From: Chara braunii
Lineage: Eukaryota; Streptophyta; Charophyceae; Charales; Characeae
Reading direction: 5' to 3'
Length of the DNA: 29,780 nt
Assembly (NCBI GenBank): GCA_003427395.1
Contig: BFEA01000220.1
Span: 923,057-952,836, forward strand
In this document: positions 20,175-27,899 of the stretch, piece by piece
Numbering within the stretch: the first letter of the stretch is position 1
How the letters are laid out: each line of letters starts with the position of its first letter
The notes under the pieces: model-generated
What the model was told of the DNA's origin: nothing
The model's input: only the letters and a program-made list of their open reading frames with translations
The model's database searches: none
Position numbers and translations under genes: made by a program

Positions 20175-20267
20175 TGAAGGGGTGAGAAGGACTCCTGCTA
20201 CTTGCCTATGCATCACAAGACATCCTCTTGAACATGGGCTGCGGTTTCCAGGCACAGCAGACAATTC

Positions 20268-20523
20268 TGGCAGGTTTTCTCGAGTCATATCTTGTATAGG
20301 GGCACTGGACCCGATTTCCAGCAGGTGCAGCTCCCCACCAATAGATAGAGCCTTTGACGCAGGGGCCTACCCACCGGTGATTGTGGTGCTGATAAGAGCA
20401 GACACCACTACCACCTGGGGAGAGGCTCCATCTATTGGTGGGGAGCATCACCTGCTGGAAAACGGGTCCAGCATCCCATATACCGGTTTGATCAGAAAAA
20501 ATCGGAGAAAATGACCTGCCACC
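20268..20523 (+). repeat. Inverted-repeat (foldback) unit built from two short-repeat copies
   Basis: Arms start TGGCAGGTTTTCTC and end GAGAAAATGACCTGCCA. Inside, ACTGGACCCGATTTCCAGC and CTCCCCACCAATAGAT on the left are matched by their reverse complements on the right. The centre is the hairpin 20376-20415. No flanking duplication was found, so it may be two inverted insertions rather than a DNA-type foldback element. Confidence 0.65.
20376..20415 (-). ncRNA. Conserved-loop hairpin, copy 1
   Basis: GGTGATTGTGGTG (20376-20388) pairs with CACCACTACCACC (20403-20415) with two mismatches. The 14-base loop is CTGATAAGAGCAGA, nearly the same as the copy at 22685-22722, while the stem is different. 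Confidence 0.6.
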
Positions 20524-20544
20524 ATTGATAACCCTGGATTACAA

Positions 20545-20660
20545 AAAAGGAGGTGATAAGAGCAGCCCCGGTAAGTAGGCCCCTGCGTCGAAGGCTCCAT
20601 CTATTGGTGGGGAGCTGCACCTGCCGGAAATCGGGTCCAGCGCCCCTGTACAAGATATGA
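20545..20660 (-). repeat. Short structured repeat, copy (minus sense)
   Basis: On the + strand a weak hairpin with GATAAGAGCAG is followed by TAGGCCCCTGCGTC, GGCTCCATCTATTGGTG, GGGAGCTGCACCTGC and CGGGTCCAGCGCCCC. It matches the left arm of the 20268-20523 unit in reverse complement over about 85 bases. Two further partial copies of the GCTGGAA.TCGG.. and CAGC.TCCC part follow at 20664-20692 and 20731-20758. Confidence 0.7.
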
Positions 20661-20759
20661 TGTGTATCAGCTGGAAATCGGATCCAGCATCCCTATTCAG
20701 TGATAGGAGGAAATATCATTGTGATGTGTACAAGCTGGAATTCGGAACCAGCCTCCCTA

Positions 20760-21047
20760 TTATGTGTTTTCACCTACATCTCAGAAAAGAGCCGAGGCAT
20801 TGATTACCTCCCTGCGTAAGGGTAGGATTGACCTCCAGCTCTAATGTACTCTAATTACCTTGTAGGGTGACGTGGCACAATTCCCTACATCCAAGTGTAG
20901 CATGGTGTACACGTGTACAAAATAATGCACATGTGAAAATGTAAAAAATGTAAAAAGCCATCTATCAAGGTAACAAACATATCTAAAATCAGGAGAGTAA
21001 AAAATTACTTCAGAAGACAGCAATCCTAGCGACCCCTCAACCATTAC
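20760..21047. other. Intergenic, nothing recognised
   Basis: About 290 bases without coding sense or clear repeat. It contains only short AT-rich runs. Confidence 0.5.
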
Positions 21048-21360
21048 TCACCCCACCCACTGAGACAGCCCATGCCCGTCGGCTGTAAGCAATAGGGGGC
21101 AATCAACCACCCAATCCCCTCGCGAGGCCATACTTCGGAGCATGCACGACAGTAAAGCCATGCTGACCTCGCGCGGTGACAAAATGAAATTCGGCCAAAC
21201 CTCCGCAAATTCTAACCGAGCTGCCTCAATGGTGACGAAGATCGTGAGTTGCCGCCGTAGCAGACAACAGTCCTTAGTGCTGGTGTCCGCAATGGCCATC
21301 GCCAGCCTGTCTGCCTCCTCACCCTCCACACTCGAGTCATTGTCGTTGATGTTGTCATCG

Positions 21361-21413
<53 letters not shown>

Positions 21414-22120
21414 GATTATAGCGGATGTTGTATTCGCCAGCGCTGTCCGATCTGCCTCCTCAATCACTACGTGCAAACCGCCGGCCGTCATGAGCGCCCT
21501 CCCTACAAACCCTCCAGTGAGCAACCCCCCATTCCCCCTCATCCAACACGGAGGACCAAGCCTCCATTAATTCACACCGCCCTTGCGAAAAAGGGCTTTG
21601 CACTGTTTGCAGGCCGCCAGCTCAGCCTCCACCCTCCGCCAATCAATGTAAGGTTCAAGCCCGGGATGTAGCCCCTCCTCCAGCTCCTCCAGCTCCCAGA
21701 TTATGTCTGACATGAGTTGCGAGCGGTGATCCACCCATTCGGCCAGGGGGAACGCACTGCCTTCAATCGCCGCAGCTACTGAGATTGCTGAGTCAGCTCA
21801 CCCACCGTCTCCTGCAGCTGCTGATGGGCCACCGCCAAGATGTCAAGCCACACCACCGCGTCTCATTGTAGTATCCCCTCCGAATCCATCGCGATTCTAA
21901 TGAAGATAGTCAATAATGTGGCCAGCACTTCCCCTGTACACGCGTCCTCCTCCTTCGAAACAGCCATGTCACGCACGACAATACTGCCACATGTCGGGCG
22001 AGTCAACAAGTCCAGCAACCTGGGAGAGAAAAGCCTCCCCAGATGCTGGTTGAGCCAGGTGCAACTGAGCTGCGTCGGTTGGCTAGCGCAGGCTGCTAGC
22101 GCTAGCGCGACTTTTCCCAA
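21048..22120 (-). pseudogene. Pseudogene with an asparagine run, unknown protein
   Basis: Read on the minus strand, helix-forming protein sense runs from 22120 (MGKVALALAACASQ, then VLATLLTIFIRIAMDSEG), through a stop at 21863-21865, a frame change near 21780 (WELEELEEGLHPGLEPYIDW) and a TAA near 21555, into the 21542-21048 frame. That frame has VIEEADRTALANTTSA, 18 Asn encoded by (AAC)n, DDNINDNDSSVEGEEADR and a C-terminal VVDCPLLLTADGHGL. No family is recognised. The breaks indicate a dead gene or dead element ORF. Confidence 0.45.
21360..21414 (+). repeat. (GTT)18 microsatellite
   Basis: Eighteen perfect GTT units. On the minus strand they are AAC codons and give the Asn run of the pseudogene around them. 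Confidence 0.97.
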
Positions 22121-22234
22121 GAAAAGAACCGTTGTAACCGAGCCGTCTGTTCTCTACTGGGAATCTTCCGTTCCAGCGCTCCTGTGACAGTACCCACCTG
22201 GGTCTATACCTGGCCTCTACACCAACCTGGGCTT

Positions 22235-22256
22235 AAAAAAAAAAAAAAAAAAAAAA
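22235..22256 (+). repeat. A22 tract
   Basis: A pure run of 22 A. It may be the tail of a + strand retroposed fragment ending CCAACCTGGGCTT; no matching flanking duplication was found. Confidence 0.85.
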
Positions 22257-22340
22257 CACCCCATTCAGGTCTGGAGATGCCAAAATCAGTCCAGTTGCAA
22301 TGCAACTGGGACTTGCATTTCTTGTTTGTTTGTTTTTGTG

Positions 22341-22430
22341 TCTTTCTTTTTTTCCTTTTTTTTTGGTGAGTGGATGACTCAGTTCCATAGGTGGGAAGCT
22401 GCACCTGCTGGAAAACGGGTTCTGCGTCCC
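22341..22430 (-). mobile_element. Short structured repeat, partial copy with T-rich flank
   Basis: GGTGGGAAGCTGCACCTGC, GGAAAACGGGTTC and GCGTCCC match the family on the + strand as the reverse of the element sense. A T-rich stretch (22341-22365) precedes it, which would be an A-rich tail in the element sense. Confidence 0.5.
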
Positions 22431-22462
22431 TACGTGAATACATAGTTGATAATGGAGATTCT

Positions 22463-22487
22463 GGGAGCCTTACCCAGCTTCGCTCCC
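22463..22487 (+). other. Small hairpin
   Basis: GGGAGC (22463-22468) pairs with GCTCCC (22482-22487) and is followed by a short A run. Function unknown. Confidence 0.4.
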
Positions 22488-22612
22488 AAAAAAAAAGCCC
22501 AGGGATGAATCCCCAATAGGAAATCCTCTCAGCTTACTGCAGCTGCCTGAATACGACCCGAGGACCTAGTCTCCTAACTAGGCTAGGCTCTATCTGACTT
22601 GACTTACACTTG

Positions 22613-22768
22613 TACCTGCAGAGATTTTTTTTTTTTTTTTTTTTATTTATTTATTTTTTTATTTTTTTTAAACAACTCGAACTAGTGCTAGGGATGCTGG
22701 TAAGAGCAGACATCTCTAGCACTGTCGAGGAGGCTCCATCTATTGGTGGGGAGCGGCACCTGCAGAGA
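22613..22768 (-). mobile_element. Short A-tailed retroelement, minus strand, with 12-bp direct repeats
   Basis: The direct repeat ACCTGCAGAGAT lies at 22613-22624 and 22757-22768. Between them on the + strand are T20 and T/A-rich sequence, ACTCGAACTAG, the hairpin 22685-22722, then GGCTCCATCTATTGG and GGGGAGCGGC. Read on the minus strand this is a body followed by a poly(A) tail, as for a SINE-like insertion. The family normally continues with CACCTGC, so the 5' junction appears truncated with six bases of microhomology to the target. Confidence 0.65.
22685..22722 (-). ncRNA. Conserved-loop hairpin, copy 2
   Basis: GTGCTAGGGATG pairs with CATCTCTAGCAC over 12 positions with one G-T wobble around the loop CTGGTAAGAGCAGA. 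In the element sense the loop contains CTCTTACC. Confidence 0.65.
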
Positions 22769-22793
22769 TATTCTACTGAGTCGAGTCTTTTCT

Positions 22794-22853
22794 TCCACCT
22801 CGTCCCTTAGGAAGCAGGAGGTGTCCACCTCGTCCCTTAGGAAGCAGGAGGTG
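22794..22853 (+). repeat. 30-bp tandem duplication
   Basis: TCCACCTCGTCCCTTAG followed by GAAGCAGGAGGTG occurs at 22794-22823 and 22824-22853 without change. Confidence 0.95.
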
Positions 22854-22854
22854 G

Positions 22855-22964
22855 TTGGAGTGGTCCGCCAGGCAAAGCCTCGATCCCGGTGGTTCTCTTA
22901 CCACCACCGGGATAGAGGTCTTGTACGAGGGCCTTTAAAATTAAAAAAAAAAAAAAAAAAAAAA
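22855..22964 (+). mobile_element. 110-bp A-tailed short retroelement with 15-bp target-site duplication
   Basis: GGAAGCAGGAGGTGG occurs at 22840-22854 and 22965-22979, exactly flanking this body, which ends in A22 (22943-22964). This is the hallmark of LINE-mediated retroposition of a short RNA. The body has a perfect 11-bp hairpin (22883-22913) with loop TCTCTTACC, followed by about 25 bases before the tail, the same layout as the minus-strand copy at 22613-22768. It is too short to code. Confidence 0.75.
22883..22913 (+). ncRNA. Conserved-loop hairpin, copy 3
   Basis: ATCCCGGTGGT (22883-22893) pairs perfectly with ACCACCGGGAT (22903-22913) around TCTCTTACC. Its stem differs from copies 1 and 2, but the loop core CTCTTACC is shared in the element sense. 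Confidence 0.7.
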
Positions 22965-22979
22965 GGAAGCAGGAGGTGG

Positions 22980-23260
22980 TAAGTAGACCTTGGTCAGAGA
23001 AGGATATCCACTTATATGGAACATCCCGGCTTGCCGCCATTCTCCTTTTTGCTATTTGGGACAGCGGCCAGGAGAGCCTCGCCTTCCTCCATTCCGCCCA
23101 AATTAGATTACGAACAGCATATTTGAACTTATTTAGCCTTATTCTACAGGGGTGTTGCATGGTGGGAGGCAGTAGCCCTATTGGGAGTAGGGCAGATTGG
23201 GGATTGTCTGAGTCTGGGGCTGGGGTTGGTGAGTTGGTCACCTCCAACCCCAGCGGGGGC
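22980..23260. other. Intergenic, nothing recognised
   Basis: About 280 bases with no domain in any frame. The + strand open frame at 22976-23266 shows no family signature. Confidence 0.4.
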
Positions 23261-23534
23261 AGATAGGGACAAGGGGTGGGCAAAGGCAGCCTCTAGGAGG
23301 GGATTGGTTGCCGTTGCGGAGGNGGTGGTGGGAGGGGAGGGGATCTGTTTTATGTTGGGGCCGAGGGATTTTCCTCGGTGGAGGCAGCATGAGACANAGA
23401 TAGGGACAAGGGGTGGGCAAAGGCAGCCTCTAGGAGGGGATTGGTTGCCGTTGCGGAGGAGGTGGTGGGAGGGGAGGGGATCTGTTTTATGTTGGGGCCG
23501 AGGGATTTTCCTCGGTGGAGGCAGCATGAGACAA
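23261..23534 (+). repeat. 137-bp tandem duplication containing both N bases
   Basis: The unit starting AGATAGGGACAAGG runs 23261-23397 and again from 23398. The copies agree apart from N at 23323 and 23397. One N lies inside copy 1 and one at the junction, so the duplication may partly be an assembly product. Confidence 0.9.
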
Positions 23535-23663
23535 GGTATAGTGGGTAGGGATTGGTTTGAGCTGTGACCAATGGAAGCGTATCCTTTTTACGGCGTCGTC
23601 AAAAAAGATATGATGACATTTTCTCAATTCCTTGATTGGACTCCAATTATCTTCTCTCTCTTT

Positions 23664-23970
23664 GAACTATGTGGTGGAGGAGGTCGGCTTGTCGAAGGGA
23701 GAAGGAAAATTGAAGTCCATTCTTAACCATATGGGTTTAGGAGAGGTTAATTGCCTGCTGTTTCTTATCTGCCGAACTATGTGGTGGAGGAGGTCGGCTG
23801 CTCGGGAGATGCGGAAGAGCAGGGGGTTGCTAGGCATAGCAGGCAGGAAGCTAATTGTTCTCAGACTTGTTCAGAATTTGTTTCTGGACTGATTGCTTTC
23901 TTCTCTCCCTTCGAACTATGTGGTGGAGGAGGTCGGCTCGTCGAAGGGAGACGGAAAGTTGAGGTCCTAT
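23664..23970 (+). repeat. Three copies of a GAACTATGTGGTGGAGG unit
   Basis: GAACTATGTGGTGGAGGAGG followed by TCGGCT occurs at 23664, 23774 and 23913. Copies 1 and 3 also share the downstream TCGAAGGGAGA.GGAAA.TTGA and an upstream CTTCTCTC. No coding sense is clear. Confidence 0.85.
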
Positions 23971-24109
23971 TTCAAACCAAAAACGTAGTTCTAATTAGAT
24001 TTTCCTAGTAGTTCCTGGTTCTTTCTCATGCAAGTTCTGATGGAATTTTCCGAATGTATTCGTGATGGGACGCTGGGCCCGGTTCCCAGTTTTGTGCCAA
24101 CCTGTGAGG

Positions 24110-24229
24110 AAAAGTTGTATCTATGGGACGCTGGACCCGGTTTCCAGCAGGTGCTGCTCCCCACCAATAGATGGAGCTTCTCTTAAAATAAAAAAAATAA
24201 AAAAAAATTAAAAAATAAATAAAAAAAAC
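24110..24229 (+). mobile_element. Short structured repeat with A-rich tail, + strand copy
   Basis: GGGACGCTGGACCCGG, TTTCCAGCAGGTGCTG and CTCCCCACCAATAGATGG are followed by TTCTCTTA and an A-rich tail (24182-24229). The tail lies 3' in the same sense as in the two copies with flanking repeats. The terminal hairpin is mostly missing. A partial copy (GGGACGCTGGGCCCGG) lies just upstream near 24067. Confidence 0.6.
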
Positions 24230-24333
24230 TTATTTCTAACTGCGAACTGAGACCAGGTAGTATTTTTAAAATGTCTCTCTCTTCTAGCTAGCCACAAAAT
24301 CCAAAAGCCTACTGTTCTGAACTTGTAACCCCC

Positions 24334-24386
24334 TTTTTTTTTCTTTTTTCTTTTTTTTGAGTAGCTTGAGTGAGTCCTTTTTTTTT
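24334..24386 (-). other. Poly(A) tail region of the second LINE (T runs on + strand)
   Basis: T runs at 24334-24358 and 24378-24386 follow, on the minus strand, the stop of the zinc-finger frame at about 24426, as expected of a LINE 3' tail. The two runs may be a repeated tail. Confidence 0.55.
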
Positions 24387-24394
24387 AACCTATG

Positions 24395-26438
24395 ATTGTT
24401 TTTGTGTCTTTCTTCGTACTCCCTCTTATGATGAAGTCTTTCGTCCAGACTTCTTCAGAATGTGATCCATATACTGCAAACCACATTCGACTAACCAAAA
24501 TTCCCAGAATCCCCTGGCCACTACACATTCCCACCACAGGTGAGTTGAATCCTCCAAATATTCCCGAGGGCAGATGTCACAGAGGGCCCACATCTGCATG
24601 GAATTTCCTTTTCCAGCACACCATGCTGCCGTAGGAACGCAAAAGCGGAGATGCATCCACTGCAGACCTGCTAGCTTGACTTCCAGTGTGCTCAGCAATA
24701 ATGCGATGAAGGAGGTAACCCAGTGAATGTTGAGGTTCGGAAGAGGATTACCACAGTGGCTTTCCTTCTTCTTCCAAGAGAACAACATTCATTTTCAGTG
24801 AGGTGGCCTTTGAGCGCAGTTTGTACCCGATCTGGGGGGTGTAATCCGATATCGGGATTCGAGTTGTCTCAGCAGATTCGCCTGAGAATACCCAGCCCGT
24901 CCTCTGTGCGTCGATTCTCCATTTGTCCTTAGGTTGTCCATCGAGTAGGAGTGAGAATCTCACCTTGCCTCTTTGCTCGTTTGTCCGTACCGCACCGCTC
25001 GTTTGTCCGTACTGCTAATTCTTGCCAGCTCGGGTTGAATTGTACATCAGTGTTGTCTTTAAAATTTTCTTTCCAGATATGTCTTGCCTGGTCTCCACTT
25101 GGAGAAGACTATTGTCTGATTGACCCTTGAATCGATGTGCACAACATTAGATGTATCATTTTCCACCGTGTGCCAGCTTGTTGGTCTTGCTCCTTGTTCC
25201 TGAGTACTGTTAGCCATGTGATCGGTATGGCCCGGATAAGTGCAACTCTTGTGTCCTTCCACATTGTGCAGTCCCCTTAACTTTTGTCTGAGCTCTTCCA
25301 AGGGGAACCAACCCCCTGTATTCTGTACGACCAGGTGGCGGATCTGCCGAATACCCCGCTGCATCCATTTGCAAGCAAAGTTGCCTGGTTTGTTAGCAGC
25401 AGAGAATGGTTGTCCTCAGGCATTAAGAATTGTGGAGTTCTCATAGAGGCATGTATGCAGTACTTCTGTACTGTCAGACGGGTGTGATAACGTGTAAGGT
25501 AGTATCCTACCCCATGATTTCAGGATAGGCTGCCAGGTGGTAGACTTAACCGATGAGATGAATGGATGCATTGACAGTGCCTGCCATCTGCATCGGGGTA
25601 GTTAAGACCCCAATCTTTCGCTAAGATTGTTTGAGCCTGCACCATCCACGGCTGGATGTCCGAAGAAATTAGCAGTGTTACTGCCCATTTGGCCAGCAAA
25701 GCATCATTCTGTTTCTCTGGGTCTAGGATACCTAGACCTCTTTGGGACTTCTTTCCGTGATTTTCCACCAGGCAAACTTGTTAGTGCAGGTAGGTATGTT
25801 AGAATCCCCTTTCCACAGATACTTAGTGAGGATTTGTCGGACTAGTTGGGCTCACGATGTTGCGAGTGGTCTTAAGGAAAGGATATAGAGAAGAGAGGAT
25901 AGCACTGTTAATTACGAGTGCTCTACCGAAAAGCGAGAGGTGTGGCGCTTTTGATCTCTTTGGGCAGGCATCCCTTATGCGGTTTTCAATGATACTTGTC
26001 TGTTCTTTGACTCAGTCTCCAAAGGAAATCAGGATATTCGTGTACCTTTCTGCAATTGTGCTAGCGTAGACCGGATACCAAGATCTGCTGCTAGGGGGGT
26101 GTCGTTTGGGGTCAGCACTGTGGATTTATTCCACCTTATGAGTTACTTATCTTCATTTCAGATGCCGCGTCATATACTGTGAGGCATTCCCGTAGAGCAG
26201 TGAGCGTGGTAACTGAGTTCTCTGACACAGCAGAGAAGTCATCTGCTGTCAGAGAAGTCATCTGCTAAGGCTGAAACTTTGAGCTCGTAGTGAGGTGATA
26301 ATTTCAATCCTGTGTAGTAAGACTGTGTTCTTATCATGTTAAGGAGTATTTCCATTTGGGTCACAAAAAGGGAGGGAGCTAAAGGGCAACCTTGCCTGAG
26401 CGAGCGTGATACTGTGAAGGGGTCAGAGGTGAAGCCCG
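24395..26438 (-). pseudogene. Second LINE, ORF2 fragment: RT motif B to C-terminal zinc finger
   Basis: On the minus strand: SLRQGCPLAPSLFV (RT motif B, 26383-26397), ALADDFS (motif C, near 26265) and continuing RT sense, WFPLEELRQKLRGL (about 25300), GLGILDPEKQNDALLAKWAV (about 25740) and a zf-RVT-like finger (ALCDICPREYLEDSTHLWWEC, near 24550). The protein is clearly different from the first LINE. Many stops and frame changes make it dead. It begins abruptly at motif B against (AAC)n sequence and lacks endonuclease and ORF1. Confidence 0.8.
26232..26269 (+). repeat. 19-bp tandem duplication over the RT catalytic box
   Basis: AGAGAAGTCATCTGCTGTC (26232-26250) is followed by AGAGAAGTCATCTGCT (from 26251). 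On the minus strand it duplicates the ADDFS codons of RT motif C and shifts the frame. Confidence 0.9.
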
Positions 26439-26440
26439 TG

Positions 26441-26592
26441 TTGTTGTTGTTGTTGTTGTTGTATTTGTCACTGTTATTGTTGTTGTTGGAGCCATTGCAA
26501 TTGTTCTTGGTGTTGTTGTTGCTGATGTTGTTGTTGTGGTTGATGTTGTTGATGTCGATACTGGAGTCACTTCACTTGCTCCTGTTTCTTCG

Positions 26593-26639
<47 letters not shown>

Positions 26640-26690
26640 GATATCGTTGTTGTTGCTGTTGTTGTTGTTGTTGTTGTTGTTGTTGTCCAC
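26441..26690 (+). repeat. (GTT)n-rich microsatellite cluster
   Basis: Runs of GTT at 26441-26461, 26592-26640 and 26650-26684, with interrupted GTT/GAT sequence between. On the minus strand they give Asn and Thr runs, the Thr runs being the same tract in another frame. Confidence 0.9.
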
Positions 26691-26699
26691 TTTGCCACC

Positions 26700-27114
26700 C
26701 TTCTTGCCGATCTCACCCATTCCCTGCATCTCCTCCACCCCAACGACCGCCTCTGTCATAAATCCCTGCTCCGCCTCCCACTCATCCGCCTGATCTCCAT
26801 CACCCTGCTGCAGATGAGTGACACCGCTGTTGTTGTTGTCAGCTTTCTCCACGCCCGTCTCGCTGATTTCGCCCATTCGCTCCACCTCCCACTCACCCGC
26901 CTGGTCTCCATCACCCTGCTGCAGATGAGTGACACCGTTGTTTCAGCGTTCTCCATGCCCGTCTCGCCAATTTTGCCCATTCACTCCACCTGCCACTCAT
27001 CCGCCTGGTCTCCATCACCCTGCTGCAGATGATTGACACCGTTGATGTTGTTGTCAGCGTCCTCCACGCCCATCTTGCCGATTTCACCCATTAGCTGCTC
27101 GTTGCCATCGTTGA

Positions 27115-27156
<42 letters not shown>

Positions 27157-27300
27157 CGTCAGCCTTCCCACCGTTCACACCAATCTCGCCCATTCCCTGC
27201 CTCTCTTCCACCACAACCACCACCTCTGCAATGAATCCCTGCTCCACCTCCCACTCATCCGCCTGGTCTCCATCATCCTGCTGCAGATGAGTGGCATCAT
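26700..27300 (-). repeat. Coding minisatellite, four units
   Basis: The + strand core CCGCCTGGTCTCCATCA then CCCTGCTGCAGATGA occurs four times, with unit starts at 26781, 26892, 26996 and 27254. On the minus strand each encodes HLQQGDGDQADEWEVE-like sequence followed by MGEIG.. and Asn. The first and fourth units have a longer middle (QGF..., EE.QGMGEIG), the inner two a short one. The spacings are 111, 104 and 258 bases. Confidence 0.85.
27120..27157 (+). repeat. (GTT)n microsatellite
   Basis: About 13 GTT units that give the Asn run in the minus-strand reading frame. Confidence 0.9.
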
Positions 27301-27799
27301 CAGCGTCGGCACTCTCGACGCCGACCTGAAAAGAGAGCGCCATCAGGTTCTCGCACCTTCCTCCAGCCCCCCCCTCGTATTCATCCCTGTTCCACACATC
27401 CCCTTCACGGCCCATCTCACTCTCTACTTCCCAGTCCACACACCCTGCATAAATGTTAGCGTAGTAGCCGACCATGCCTTCGTCATCCTGTCCGCCCTCC
27501 TCAGCATACAAGACGTCGTCTTCCGTGTAGAAAAGTGTATCTCCATGTTGCAACTCCCCCACCAACTCCATCAGGTTCCCGAAAAGATGCGCCCCTATGT
27601 TTGTCGTCATCTCTGTCTCAGCTGGCGCTACCCCTGCCCACTTGTCTCGGACAGCCGCGTCACCGACAGCAGACGCCACGTGGCCAATCAAGGAGCCACG
27701 CACGTGTGCTGGGCGCGCGCACAGGCCCAACGTCCAAGGAGCTTCCCTCCCCAGGCGCTAGCCTGGGGAACCGGGTCTCACCGGTCCGCCGGCGTCGGG

Positions 27800-27892
27800 A
27801 CGCTAGTGCTCAGGGGGCGGTAGTTTCTAACATCCGCCGTATCTCCCTTTTTGTATAGAAGTGTGATGACTCCCTCAGTGGTGTGCATGTGT
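27800..27892 (-). pseudogene. Short LINE RT fragment
   Basis: The minus strand encodes TEGVITLLYKKGDTADVRN followed by YRPLS, the conserved early RT segment; the first LINE has GVSTLLHKKGD and NYRPITLL there. It stops matching after YRPLS, near 27807. It may be the upstream part of the second LINE, cut off by the Asn-rich sequence, or an unrelated fragment. Confidence 0.6.
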
Positions 27893-27899
27893 GGCGAAC

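Larger units (their letters stand above)
12700..20260 (+). mobile_element. LINE (non-LTR retrotransposon), near full length, inactive
   Basis: Parts in order: tandemly repeated 5' UTR, ORF1 with CCHC knuckle (12956), decayed ORF1 extension (14630-15960), ORF2 with APE-like endonuclease, RT and C-terminal zinc finger (16161-19976), and a 3' UTR with a long hairpin. Endonuclease before RT with no RNase H or integrase places it in the L1-like/plant LINE group. At least ten stops, one frame break in RT and an 83-bp duplication inactivate it. Both ends are approximate; no target-site duplication could be defined. Confidence 0.85.
26440..27757 (-). pseudogene. Asn-rich repeat protein gene remnant, unknown family
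   Basis: The minus-strand frame is open from just after a TAG near 27757 to 26981. It has no convincing ATG at its start; an internal MTTNIGAHLFGNLMELVGEL near 27615 is possible. An acidic region (FYTEDDVLYAEEGGQDDEG) leads into the minisatellite repeats with an Asn run from (AAC)n near 27130. The frame ends at a TGA (26981-26983) where sister units have CGA. A shorter (AAC)n then shifts the frame, and sense returns in 26885-26379, running into (AAC)n and the LINE. Acidic, low-complexity and likely disordered; function unknown. Confidence 0.45.

Noticed and set aside
20376-20415. tRNA D-arm similarity (GGTAAGAGC) in the conserved loop
   Set aside because: In copies with a tail, the element sense is the opposite strand, so a tRNA-derived A box would be on the wrong strand; the similarity is probably chance.
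22545-22615. Possible tRNA or tRNA-derived fragment
   Set aside because: Some T-arm-like bases occur, but no cloverleaf or paired acceptor stem can be made.
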